From Acidobacteriaceae bacterium (GTDB lineage Bacteria; Acidobacteriota; Terriglobia; Terriglobales; Acidobacteriaceae), in the NCBI GenBank assembly GCA_030041045.1, contig JASHOQ010000058.1:1-64000 (forward strand): 64,000 bases of DNA, in the 5' to 3' direction. The translations under genes and the position numbers were made by a program. The notes below the pieces were generated by a model. It did not search any database, was not told the origin of the DNA, and worked only from the letters and a program-made list of their open reading frames with translations. Of this stretch, positions 15,887-24,868 are shown piece by piece (positions within the stretch are counted from its first letter, which is position 1; every line of letters begins with the position of its first letter).

Positions 15887-17611
15887 ATGATCACTTCCAT
15901 CATGCAGGCCACGGGGACCGTTCTGCTCGAAGGCGCGGCCAGGCTGATCTCGCTTGCGCCCTCCGACCTGCTGATCATCGCCCTATATTTTGCCATGGTC
16001 CTTGGCATCGGCGTTTATTTGCGGCGCTATGCGAACACCTCGAACGATTTCTTCATGGCCGGGCGCGAGATGACCGCCTGGGTTGCCGGCCTGAGCTTTC
16101 TTTCGGCGAATCTCGGCGCCATCGAACTGATGGGCTGGGCCGCATCGACTTATCAGTACGGCATTCTGGCCGCGCACTTCTACTGGATCGCGGCGTTCCC
16201 GTCAATGGTGCTGCTCGGCCTGGTAATGATGCCGTTCTACTATATCTCGAAAACTCATTCGGTTCCCGGCTATCTTCGCTTGCGCTACGGCGAGGCTGCG
16301 CGCGCGCTTGCGGGAATCTCGTTCGCCGTGATGACCGTCCTGATGTCAGGCATCAATATGTATGCCATGGCGCTGGTGATGAAGGTGGTGCTGGGGTGGA
16401 GCATTCATTTCAGCATCCTGATTTCGTCGCTGACCGTAGCTGTTTACGTGGCGCTCGGCGGCTTGTACTCGGCCATCTTCAATGAAGTGCTGCAGTTTTT
16501 TCTCATCTGGCTGGGCGCGCTGGTCATTCCCATCCTAGGCATGATCGAAGTGGGCGGATGGAGCGGGCTGGTGGCCAGGATTCACGAGCGCATGCACAGC
16601 GACGCCTACGTTCATCTCTGGAGCACGCTCGGCAGTTTTTCCGGCAACCCGATGGGCGTACATTGGACGGGCGTAGTGTTCGGCCTGGGCGGGGCCATTG
16701 CGTGCGGGTACTGGACCACCGACTTTCTGGTGGTGCAGCGCGCCATGGCGGCCAAGGATCTGCGCGCGGCGCAGCTTGCTCCCATTATTGCGGCATACTT
16801 CAAGATGATGGTGCCGCTCATCGTCATCCTTCCCGGTCTTCTTGGCCTCGCGGTGCTTCCCTACCACCTGGTTCCAGAGACCGCGATGACCGCCGGAAGC
16901 CATAGTTACAACGAAGTGCTGCCGCTGATGCTGGCGCGCTATTGCGGGCCCGGACTGCTGGGGCTGGGAATCACCGCGCTGATTGCCGGGTTCATGTCGG
17001 GTATGGCGGGAAACGTGAGCGCATTTGCCACGGTGTGGACCTACGACATTTACCAGCCCTACATCAAGAAAGGCGAATCGGACAAACACTACGTACACAT
17101 GGGACGGCTCTGCACCCTTGGTGGAGTAATTCTGAGCATTGGGACCGCGTATTTTGTCACCCAGTTCAAGAGCATCATGGACTACATGCAGGCTCTGGTG
17201 GGGTTCTTCATCTCGCCGCTCTTCGGCACGGTGCTGATGGGCATGATCTGGAAGCGAGCCAGCGCCAAGGGCGGTTTCTGGGGGCTCTTTGCGGGCACCG
17301 CTTCGTCGGTAGCCATGTACACCGCAGTCAAAATCGATCCTGCGTGGCTGCGCTACGTGGCGCTTTCGCCCGACGCCAAAGACATGGCCGAAAACCTCTA
17401 CCGGGCGCTGTGGTCGCTGCTGATCTGCATCCTGACCACCATCGTTGTGAGTTTGCTTACCGCGCGCAAAACCGAGGAAGAATTAACAAATCTTACCTGG
17501 GGGGCAACTATGTTCCCCAAAGATGAACAACTACCCTTCTGGAAGACACCGTTGTTTTGGGGGGCGGGCGTAGGGGTTTTCTTTGGCATTCTGCAGTGGA
17601 TGTTCTGGTAG
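15887..17611 (+). CDS. Sodium:solute symporter (SSS family), probable sugar importer
   Basis: The 574-residue protein has 13-14 predicted transmembrane helices. The SSS hallmark DFFMAGREMTAWVAGLSFLS is near residue 45, and VALGGLYSAIFNEVLQFFLI carries the conserved core-helix pattern. The ATG follows GAGGA. Members couple Na+ to uptake of sugars, sugar acids or other solutes. Position after the isomerase and mutarotase genes makes a monosaccharide such as a deoxyhexose the best guess. The protein moves substrate across the inner membrane after hydrolysis in the periplasm. Confidence 0.88.
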   Translation: MITSIMQATGTVLLEGAARLISLAPSDLLIIALYFAMVLGIGVYLRRYANTSNDFFMAGREMTAWVAGLSFLSANLGAIELMGWAASTYQYGILAAHFYWIAAFPSMVLLGLVMMPFYYISKTHSVPGYLRLRYGEAARALAGISFAVMTVLMSGINMYAMALVMKVVLGWSIHFSILISSLTVAVYVALGGLYSAIFNEVLQFFLIWLGALVIPILGMIEVGGWSGLVARIHERMHSDAYVHLWSTLGSFSGNPMGVHWTGVVFGLGGAIACGYWTTDFLVVQRAMAAKDLRAAQLAPIIAAYFKMMVPLIVILPGLLGLAVLPYHLVPETAMTAGSHSYNEVLPLMLARYCGPGLLGLGITALIAGFMSGMAGNVSAFATVWTYDIYQPYIKKGESDKHYVHMGRLCTLGGVILSIGTAYFVTQFKSIMDYMQALVGFFISPLFGTVLMGMIWKRASAKGGFWGLFAGTASSVAMYTAVKIDPAWLRYVALSPDAKDMAENLYRALWSLLICILTTIVVSLLTARKTEEELTNLTWGATMFPKDEQLPFWKTPLFWGAGVGVFFGILQWMFW

Positions 17612-17615
17612 CGCC

Positions 17616-17633
17616 GGAGCGAGCCTGCGCTCC
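17616..17633 (+). terminator. Weak hairpin after the symporter gene
   Basis: GGAGCG and CGCTCC pair around a 6-nt loop just after the stop codon. There is no T-run, so it is more likely a transcript-stabilising hairpin or partial attenuator than a full terminator. Confidence 0.25.
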
Positions 17634-17706
17634 ATTGCAGGCAACGATAGGTGCCGCGAAATGCGCGAGGATCTTTGAACCCGAAGAGTGGAGCTGAGAA
17701 TCTGTC

Positions 17707-20154
17707 ATGCGGCATTTAGATTCCATTCAAATTTTCTTGAGTTGTTTGTGCGGGACGGTACTCCTGCTTGCGGGCGTGTTCCCGAGTGCCGCTGCAACCG
17801 GCGATACCGCTCCCCTTCCCGATCGCTTTCTGGCATTGCCGATTGCGCAGGGCGAAGGGGTGACCTCGAGAATGCTGTACCGATACGGAGTTCCCTTCCT
17901 TGAAACGGCGTGGCATACGCCGGCGAACGGATCCATCGATGTGAAAGTGGGCGTTGCCGCGAAGGAGATCTTCCTGCTGGGCATGGTGGAAACGCATAGG
18001 CCCGAGGCCTGGTCGGATCCGCTGAGCTACGCGGCGCGGTATTTTGTGGGAGACGATCTGGGGCAAATCCGCGTGCATTACGCCGATGGCGTGACGCAGG
18101 ATTACCCGCTGATCCTTGGGGAAAGCGTGTGGTGGGGCCTTTCCTTCTACCAGGCGCGCGACCCATTTCCGACCGACGCGCGCCTGCGTCAAGCGTTTGT
18201 TCAGGCATCGCGCCTTTACCCCGCCGCGGCTGCCGACGACGGCCATTACGTGGCTGTCATTTCTCCCAGAGACGCGCCAATTGCCAGCATTGAGATTGAA
18301 GACTCACCGGAGAAACTCGGCTCGGTGGCGATTGCGGGGATCACGGTGCAAGCGGCCGCAGGCGCGAGGATTGCAGGAGCGTCAGCCATCCCGGGCGGCG
18401 ATTTCGACGCCGATTTTGCCCGCTTTGAGCGCGCGAAGCCCTTGCGCGAAGCCGGTGTGGACGAGAGCGAATCGAAGCAGCGGCTGGAGGAGCTGAGCGA
18501 GGCTTTGTATACGACGGATGCCGAGTTTCGTCAGCCCGTCGCAGCCGTGGTGCCGAAAGATTATTCAGGGCCCCGGGTTGTATTCGAAGGAACGCGTTAC
18601 GCCGCTGCTCTTGAAAACGCCTTTTACGCCAACGTGAACGATATGCTGGCCAAGATCGATGCCGACGGAACCTACCATACATCGACACGCAATGCTTTGG
18701 CGTGGGCAGGCGATCCGCGCTCGGCCGGCGGGGAGTTCGGAACATTTCGCAGGAATGTGGGCATTTACTATGGGCAGGCATGGTCGCGCGACCTGGGCCG
18801 GAACCTGTTGGAGCTCACCGAGCTTGGTTATTTGAGCCAGGCGTCGCACGTTGCCGATTTCGCGCTGCGTGCTTCGCGATCATGGACCGAGAATCCCTCG
18901 CTCAATTACCACGGCGTGCCTCTACCGCCCCACTGGAGCCGCGTAATCGATCACCCGGACTTCGCGCAGCCTCTCGAAAACGACGGCCACGGCATGATTG
19001 CAGTTTTTCTCTACAAGCTTTGGCTGCGATTGCCCGATCGCGATGCGTGGTTGCGCGCGCATTGGACGGATGTGAAGGCAGCCGGCGACTGGATTCCCTG
19101 GCAGTTCGATCATGCCGACATCACGGGAGCCAAAGACGGCGTGCTCTACACGACCGGCGAATCGGCGGGCGGCAAGGGCTACTCGATCTATGCCGATTAC
19201 GCCTGCATGGATGCGCTGCTGGGCTTGGCGCAGATGGCCGACTCCATCGGAGAAGCGCAGTCGGCGGCGCTGTGGCGCGACCGTGCAGCAAAGATGCGCG
19301 AGGCGATGCTTGCGCGTTACGCGGTGACCGATCCGAAATACGGGCGCGTGTGGACTCTCGAAGACGCGGGATGGCCGAATCGGAGCACAGTACTGGGCCC
19401 GCTGATTTTCCTCGCCGACTATAACGGCTTCGCTCCGCAAGACGACGACTCCGCCTGGCGGCCGATTAATGAGGCAACCTATCAAAGGCTTGTCGATACG
19501 TATCGGCCTTTCGGCTTTTACGGATGGGCGATGGGCTACGGACAGGGCTTTGTGACGCAGGCGGCATTGCTTCTGGACCGCATGAAGGACGCGACGGCCA
19601 TGCTGAACTGGATGGCGCGCGTGGTTTACGATCCGATGGTTCCCTCGTTCGTTGTGCCCGAGGGCGCGCAGGTTGATCTCAGCGGACGCTTTATTTGCCG
19701 CACCGGCGACCAGGGCAACGGTGTTCAGGAGGCCGAGATTGTGAAGGCTCTGCGCGTTCTGATCGGAGTGGACGACACCGAGCCACAGCGGCTGCGCATC
19801 TATCCCAGGATGCCCTATGGCTGGAGCGAGATGGCAGTAAATGCCTTTCCTGCTTTGGTTGAGCAGAAGGGCCAGCGGCAGATTGCTCACCTCCGCTACG
19901 ATTTGCGGCGCACGGGGAGTCGCATGAGCTTCGAACTCTCAGCCGACCGCGTGCTGGATCCCGTCGAGGTGCGCGTTGGTCCCTTTGAGAACAAGCCACA
20001 AACGGACGACGTGACGATCAACGGAAAACCGCCTTCCGAGGCCGACGTGGAGAAGTGTGGCGATTCGTGGTGGGTGCGGTGCAAAACTTCCGTGGGTCCC
20101 GCACCACCCCGACACGGGAATTCAGATACTGCTGCAATGCGAAGGAGAGGCTGA
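17707..20154 (+). CDS. Large secreted six-hairpin glycosidase-like protein
   Basis: The 815-residue protein has a Sec-type signal peptide (hydrophobic segment before SAAATGD). An N-terminal beta-rich part (about 30-300) is followed by an (alpha/alpha)6 barrel (about 320-690) with GQAWSRDLGRNLLELTELGY, HGMIAVFLYKLWLR, YADYACMDALLGLAQMADS and FYGWAMGYGQGFVTQAALLL. A short C-terminal beta domain follows. The layout resembles GH78/GH63-clan enzymes such as rhamnosidases or glucosidases but no subfamily signature is certain. Aspartate in WSRDLGR is a candidate catalytic residue. The extreme C-terminus (proline- and arginine-rich) looks like non-homologous tail. It lies 95 bp after the symporter and just before a small membrane protein. 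Confidence 0.65.
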   Translation: MRHLDSIQIFLSCLCGTVLLLAGVFPSAAATGDTAPLPDRFLALPIAQGEGVTSRMLYRYGVPFLETAWHTPANGSIDVKVGVAAKEIFLLGMVETHRPEAWSDPLSYAARYFVGDDLGQIRVHYADGVTQDYPLILGESVWWGLSFYQARDPFPTDARLRQAFVQASRLYPAAAADDGHYVAVISPRDAPIASIEIEDSPEKLGSVAIAGITVQAAAGARIAGASAIPGGDFDADFARFERAKPLREAGVDESESKQRLEELSEALYTTDAEFRQPVAAVVPKDYSGPRVVFEGTRYAAALENAFYANVNDMLAKIDADGTYHTSTRNALAWAGDPRSAGGEFGTFRRNVGIYYGQAWSRDLGRNLLELTELGYLSQASHVADFALRASRSWTENPSLNYHGVPLPPHWSRVIDHPDFAQPLENDGHGMIAVFLYKLWLRLPDRDAWLRAHWTDVKAAGDWIPWQFDHADITGAKDGVLYTTGESAGGKGYSIYADYACMDALLGLAQMADSIGEAQSAALWRDRAAKMREAMLARYAVTDPKYGRVWTLEDAGWPNRSTVLGPLIFLADYNGFAPQDDDSAWRPINEATYQRLVDTYRPFGFYGWAMGYGQGFVTQAALLLDRMKDATAMLNWMARVVYDPMVPSFVVPEGAQVDLSGRFICRTGDQGNGVQEAEIVKALRVLIGVDDTEPQRLRIYPRMPYGWSEMAVNAFPALVEQKGQRQIAHLRYDLRRTGSRMSFELSADRVLDPVEVRVGPFENKPQTDDVTINGKPPSEADVEKCGDSWWVRCKTSVGPAPPRHGNSDTAAMRRRG

Positions 20155-20156
20155 GC

Positions 20157-20378
20157 ATGGCAAAGCATCGGCACATGCTGCCTGTGTGGTTCTTCATCGG
20201 GCTGCTACTCACGGCTTATGGAATCATCATTCTGGTTACGTCGCTGAGCGAGTGGTCGCATCCCTCCGCGGTGGTTCTTTCCCGGTATCACCCGGGAGTC
20301 TGGGGAGGGATCGTGCTTCTGCTGATCGGCGTATTCTACGCGGCACGTTTTTGGCCGCGCCCAAGGCGTCCGAATTAA
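20157..20378 (+). CDS. Small two-helix membrane protein of unknown function
   Basis: This 73-residue ORF begins at ATG 20157, two bases after the previous stop, with a strong GAAGGAGAGG ribosome site. It has two hydrophobic helices (about residues 8-28 and 47-66) separated by a short polar loop, and a basic C-terminus (WPRPRRPN). The spacing and ribosome site support a real gene in the operon. A similar two-helix protein occurs at 52345-52536. Function unknown; orientation predicted with the C-terminus inside. Confidence 0.65.
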   Translation: MAKHRHMLPVWFFIGLLLTAYGIIILVTSLSEWSHPSAVVLSRYHPGVWGGIVLLLIGVFYAARFWPRPRRPN

Positions 20379-20528
20379 GACGGCATGCGCGAGGACAGAG
20401 GCCGCAACCAGGTGCTACTATACTTTTGCTTTCCGAAGGAGTGACGCGCCAGTTATGAGGAGGAGAATGCGGTTACCGGTCTCCGGAATTGTGCAGCGGC
20501 GCGCCCGCGCGAGAGGGACAAGTATTTC

Positions 20529-21533
20529 GTGAATATTCGAGAGATCGCCCAACGAGCCCGCGTTTCGCATTCCACGGTCTCCCGCGTAATCAACGGAGTG
20601 CCAACCGTGGATCCGCGCCTTGTTCGGCGCGTTCAGGCTGTCATTCAGGAATTCGGATACCGGCCGAACTTTCAGGCGCGCGCACTGGCCCGGGGCAGAA
20701 GCCACACCATCGGGCTGATTGTCTCGGAGATCACAGGCGGAAATCCGTTTTTCTCAGAGATCATTCTTTATTTTGAGAGGGCCGCGGTTGCCGAGGGCTA
20801 CGAGGTGCTGGTCAGCTTTGCGGACACCGAAACCAATCCGGATCACATCGCACAATGTGCGGCGCGCATGCAGGAACGCCAGGTGGAAGGCATCGCCGTG
20901 CTGACCTTTGGGATGGAAGAGCAGTTGGCACATTGTGCCATCGACGTTCCCATCGTTTACTCAGGAGCCGACCACGATCTGCCCGGAGTGCGCAACGTGC
21001 GCATCAACTATCTCCCTGGCTATCGGGATGCGGTTCGCCATCTGGTGGAATTCGGCCACGAGCGGATCGGCTACTTGAGTGGCCGCCTGAGCTGGAGCAG
21101 CCTGAGAACCCGCTATGACGCTCTGCGCAAGGCAATGAAGCTGAATGGTGTTTCGCTCGACAAAGATCTGGTGGCAGAGTGCGATCACACCTGGAGCGGC
21201 GGCGCCATGGGTATGAACCTGTTGCTGAACACCCCCAAGCCGCCGACCGCAGTGATGTGCTGCAACGACGTGGCTGCCGTTGGCGCGCTCAAGACGCTCG
21301 CGGCGCGTGGCTTGCAGGCCGGCAAAGACATTGCCCTGATCGGCTTTGACGACTTGACCATATGCCAATTCACGCAGCCCGCCCTGACGACAATTCAATT
21401 CGCCCCGCGAGAGCTCGCAGGCCTATCATTCCAGGCCTTGCTCGAAGAGATCCAATCCAGCGCCAAGAAGACCAACTTCGAATACAAAACCCGCTTCATT
21501 CTTCGCGAGTCAACCTGCGCGCCGCGCAACTGA
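20529..21533 (+). CDS. LacI-family transcriptional regulator
   Basis: The 334-residue protein starts at a GTG. The N-terminal LacI helix-turn-helix is textbook (IREIAQRARVSHSTVSRVIN, then FGYRPNFQARALARGRS with the hinge helix). A periplasmic-binding-protein-like sensor domain follows: GLIVSEITGGNPFFSEI, AAVGALKTLAARGL and ALIGFDDLTICQFTQPALTTI. Such proteins repress sugar genes until an inducer binds. A matching operator-like palindrome AAAACGTTTT sits at the promoter of the next gene (GH106), and a related site lies upstream of the GH5 gene, so both are likely targets. Confidence 0.92.
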   Translation: MNIREIAQRARVSHSTVSRVINGVPTVDPRLVRRVQAVIQEFGYRPNFQARALARGRSHTIGLIVSEITGGNPFFSEIILYFERAAVAEGYEVLVSFADTETNPDHIAQCAARMQERQVEGIAVLTFGMEEQLAHCAIDVPIVYSGADHDLPGVRNVRINYLPGYRDAVRHLVEFGHERIGYLSGRLSWSSLRTRYDALRKAMKLNGVSLDKDLVAECDHTWSGGAMGMNLLLNTPKPPTAVMCCNDVAAVGALKTLAARGLQAGKDIALIGFDDLTICQFTQPALTTIQFAPRELAGLSFQALLEEIQSSAKKTNFEYKTRFILRESTCAPRN

Positions 21534-21541
21534 AAACGTAG

Positions 21542-21576
21542 CGCCGGCCGCGTCGGCTCTCTCCCTCAGGCCGGCG
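21542..21576 (+). terminator. Possible hairpin terminator after the LacI gene
   Basis: CGCCGGCC (21542-21549) pairs with GGCCGGCG (21569-21576) around a 19-nt loop just after the stop at 21533. No T-run follows, so Rho-independent termination is uncertain. Confidence 0.3.
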
Positions 21577-21674
21577 GGAGTTTCAACCGCATGGCTCAAG
21601 TCCAGAACGCGGCTGCGCAACAACTCCGTCATGCGCTGCGCAATCCGCTTAGGATCACATTAGGAAACGGGAGC

Positions 21675-21716
21675 TTGACGCAGCCCGCTTGGAGGCATTA
21701 AGTTCGAAAACGTTTT
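21675..21716 (+). promoter_or_regulatory. Promoter with LacI-type operator upstream of the GH106 gene
   Basis: TTGACG (21675-21680) and TAAGTT (21699-21704) are separated by 18 bp. The perfect palindrome AAAACGTTTT (21707-21716), with the central CG typical of LacI-family operators, covers the expected start point. This is a classic repression layout, and the LacI gene lies directly upstream. Confidence 0.6.
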
Positions 21717-21834
21717 GCGGAGGGACCGGTTGCTACATCTCCCGATGACACTGAGCGGCGTTCTCTTGCTGTTCCTGGAATCACGGCCCTCACCAGTACA
21801 GGAATTCGATCGGCCCAATCGAAAGCAGGAAGCA

Positions 21835-24759
21835 ATGAAGCGGCGTGACCTGTTGAAAGCGCTGACCACGATTGCCGGCAGCGGACTGTTGCCGTCATCT
21901 GGCCGGTCCATCTTTGCTGAAGTCCCGACAACGCAAAGCGAACCGGAGCACACAAGCAGCACACTTATCAGACGCGAATTCCAGGCGTCGCCGAAGAAGT
22001 ACCGGCCCATCGTAAGGTGGTGGTGGCCTGGCAATGACGTAGAGGAAGCAGAACTGCGCCGCGAAATCGGCGTGCTGGATGAGGCTGGTTTTGGAGGTGC
22101 CGAGATTCAGGCCTTTTTCAAAGGTCTTGACTCGAGATCTCTTAATGAAGAGGAAATGCAAAAGATCGACAGCTACGCTTCACCGTCGTTCTTCCGTCAT
22201 GTAGGCGCCGCCGCGGACGAAGCTGGCAAGCGCGGCATGTTCATCGACTACACCTTCGGGTCAGGATGGCCGTTTGGCGGCGGAGACGCAATTACGCCGG
22301 AGCTGGCCTCTGTCGAACTGCGCGCAACGCATCTGTCGATCGAAGGACCGGCGAAACTGCACACGCAGATGCAAATACCTGCTATCGGAGATGGTGATCC
22401 GCTTCATCGATCAAGCATCCTGGACGGGTTGCCGGCGGGATGGGCTGATCGCCTGAAGAAGCGAGCCAAAGTTGTTGCTGTGGTGGCGGCTCGCGGCGAA
22501 GATGCCGAGTGGGATTTTCACGCCGCGGACGGGCCAACGCAGACGCTCCTCAAGCCCGGTCAATTGCAGCGCGGTACTTCGATCGACCTCACATCGCGAC
22601 TGCAATCAGACGGAATTCTAGATTGGGACGTACCTTCTGGCACCTGGCAGCTCTTCGTCTTCTGCTCGGTCCCAACGGGACAGAGAGTGAATGGGGGGGC
22701 GGGCACGGGACCGCAGCTGGTGTTGGATCACTTGAACGCTGCAGCCTTTGCGGCGCACGCAAAGCGCGTCGGCGACAATGCCATACCATATCTGGGCCAA
22801 TACTTTGGATCGGGCTTGCGTGCGATTTTTTGTGACAGCCTGGAGGTAGAGGCAAATCTCTACTGGAGCGACGATTTTCTCACCGAATTCGAACGCCGCC
22901 GCGGTTACGACCTGTTGCCCTATCTTCCCATCCTCAAGGTGCAAAGTCATGCGGAGCCGTTTGGCGCATTTGTCGATCTTCCAGTATTTGACATCGCGGG
23001 TATTGGCGACCAGGTTCGCTGTGACTATCGCCGCACTCTCTCGGATCTGGTGATCGAGCGGTTTTACGGCCAGTTCAACCAGTGGGCGCATGAGCACAAC
23101 TTGCTCACTCGCACGCAGGCGCATGGCGCGCCCGCCGACGTACTTCGCATTTACGGCGATGCGGACATCCCGGAAACAGAAGACCTATACGATAATGGCT
23201 GTTACGATTTTCTTAAGATGGCAGCGTCGGCCGCGCATGTTGGCGGCCGCGCAACTGTAGGCAGCGAATCGTTTGTTTGGCCGAATGGCGCATATCAGAC
23301 CACGCCGGAAAAGATGAAGATCGCTGCGGATGAGCTATTGACTGCAGGTGTGAATGCCATTGTTTATCACGGATTCCCTTATATCCTTCCTCAGATTCCA
23401 CCCCCGGGATGGCATCCGTTCTCGGGCATCAATGGGTCCGGGAACTACTCGTCGCAGTGCAATGAAATGAATCCGTTCTGGCCGTTCTTCGCACAGCTCA
23501 ACGGCTACATCACGCGCATCCAATATATATCTCAGTTGGGGAAGAACGTTGCGGCTGTCGCGTTGTATCGAAACGATCTGGCACACGGCGCGGAAGATCT
23601 GCCGCCCACGCCAAAGTTGAATCAGGCTCTGATGGACGCCGGCTATAACTACGATCACATTAACGCCGAGTCGTTGCTCGAGTGCAAGCTGAGCGGGAAC
23701 ATGCTGGTGACCCAGAGCGGGACGCGGTACAAGGCTCTCGTCCTGCCTCCCACCGATGCCATCGGTGCTGCACTGGCCGAGAAGCTCGCTGAATTTGCGC
23801 ACTCCGGCCTGCCAACCGTTTTTGCCGGCCAAGTGCCAGCGCAGGCCGATGGACAGCTGGAATATGCGCAGAATACGGAGCGTGTGCAAGCCGCCATGCA
23901 CGGCATGCGCGGTCTACGCAATGTCCATGCAGCGAATGGCCTTGATGACGCAATTTCCGCGCTCGAGGGCGCAGTCAGTCCGAACATCCGATTTCGCGGC
24001 CCCGCTCTTCCTTTCATGCATAAGCGGATTCGGTCGATCAATATCTTTTTCCTGCGCAATCCGTCGGATTCGCTCGCAGGTCTCCGAGCCGAGTTCGAAG
24101 CCGACGGCGAACCCGAGTTGTGGGATGCGTGGACGGGTTCGACGGCTACGATTGCGTTCTACCGGCGCACGAACAATTGGGTAGAAATTCAGTACGACCT
24201 GCAACCGTTCTCCTCCGCCCTGATCGTTTTCGATCCCGAAGCACGCCCTCGAATTCCCGGAGCGCCGCCACGCACGCCGACTCTGCTGCGATCAGAAGAG
24301 ATTGGAAGTGCCGGCTGGAAGCTTGCGGCGACCGGACTCGCTCCTTCGGGGAAAGCTGCCGTGGTCCGCCGCAGCCTGCCATCCTTGATTGATTGGTCTC
24401 TTGACGATGAACTTCGTGGAATCTCCGGACGGGGCGTCTACACAACCACATTCGCGGTTTCCGCGGCACACAGGAGCGGCTCGCTGGTACTCGATCTCGG
24501 CCGCGTGAAAGATGCGGCACAAGTAGCAGTGAACGGCAAGCCGGCGGGAAATTTGCTTCTGCGCCCCTATCAGATCGACATAACGAACCTGGTTCAGCCG
24601 GGCGAGAACGAGCTGGAAATTGCGGTCACGAATGCGCTGTACAACTGCATGGTCCTGCGGGATCCTCCGGCATTTCGCCCCGGCCCCGCGGAAAATCCTT
24701 CAGGTTTGATGTCTTCGGGCCTCATTGGCCCCGTCCAGATGAAAGTCCTTGATGGCTAG
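21835..24759 (+). CDS. Tat-exported GH106-type alpha-L-rhamnosidase-like enzyme
   Basis: The ATG at 21835 is chosen because AGGA precedes it and the protein then opens with a twin-arginine leader, MKRRDLLKALTTIAGSG; the in-frame upstream codons lie in the promoter region. The 974-residue protein carries the GH106-like signature RPIVRWWWPGNDVEEAELRREI at about residue 60, and a TIM-barrel core with FIDYTFGSGWPFGGG, AIFCDSLEVEANLYW and GSESFVWPNGAYQ. A C-terminal jelly-roll domain (GVYTTTFAVSAAHRSGSLVL) follows. GH106 enzymes remove alpha-L-rhamnose from plant polysaccharides using calcium. It appears to be under direct LacI control. Substrate specificity is inferred from family only. Confidence 0.8.
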   Translation: MKRRDLLKALTTIAGSGLLPSSGRSIFAEVPTTQSEPEHTSSTLIRREFQASPKKYRPIVRWWWPGNDVEEAELRREIGVLDEAGFGGAEIQAFFKGLDSRSLNEEEMQKIDSYASPSFFRHVGAAADEAGKRGMFIDYTFGSGWPFGGGDAITPELASVELRATHLSIEGPAKLHTQMQIPAIGDGDPLHRSSILDGLPAGWADRLKKRAKVVAVVAARGEDAEWDFHAADGPTQTLLKPGQLQRGTSIDLTSRLQSDGILDWDVPSGTWQLFVFCSVPTGQRVNGGAGTGPQLVLDHLNAAAFAAHAKRVGDNAIPYLGQYFGSGLRAIFCDSLEVEANLYWSDDFLTEFERRRGYDLLPYLPILKVQSHAEPFGAFVDLPVFDIAGIGDQVRCDYRRTLSDLVIERFYGQFNQWAHEHNLLTRTQAHGAPADVLRIYGDADIPETEDLYDNGCYDFLKMAASAAHVGGRATVGSESFVWPNGAYQTTPEKMKIAADELLTAGVNAIVYHGFPYILPQIPPPGWHPFSGINGSGNYSSQCNEMNPFWPFFAQLNGYITRIQYISQLGKNVAAVALYRNDLAHGAEDLPPTPKLNQALMDAGYNYDHINAESLLECKLSGNMLVTQSGTRYKALVLPPTDAIGAALAEKLAEFAHSGLPTVFAGQVPAQADGQLEYAQNTERVQAAMHGMRGLRNVHAANGLDDAISALEGAVSPNIRFRGPALPFMHKRIRSINIFFLRNPSDSLAGLRAEFEADGEPELWDAWTGSTATIAFYRRTNNWVEIQYDLQPFSSALIVFDPEARPRIPGAPPRTPTLLRSEEIGSAGWKLAATGLAPSGKAAVVRRSLPSLIDWSLDDELRGISGRGVYTTTFAVSAAHRSGSLVLDLGRVKDAAQVAVNGKPAGNLLLRPYQIDITNLVQPGENELEIAVTNALYNCMVLRDPPAFRPGPAENPSGLMSSGLIGPVQMKVLDG

Positions 24760-24868
24760 TCGGAGAACCGGCCATGAAGGTGACTCGGAACGATTGAGTC
24801 ACATTTCGGGCAGAGTGACGGGAGTCGTGGAAGAGAGCGGAGACGAATCTCCCACGCGAATCCGGGGG

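Noticed and set aside
21715..21834. Upstream in-frame start for the GH106 protein
   Set aside because: This segment overlaps the operator, has no ribosome site and would hide the twin-arginine leader.
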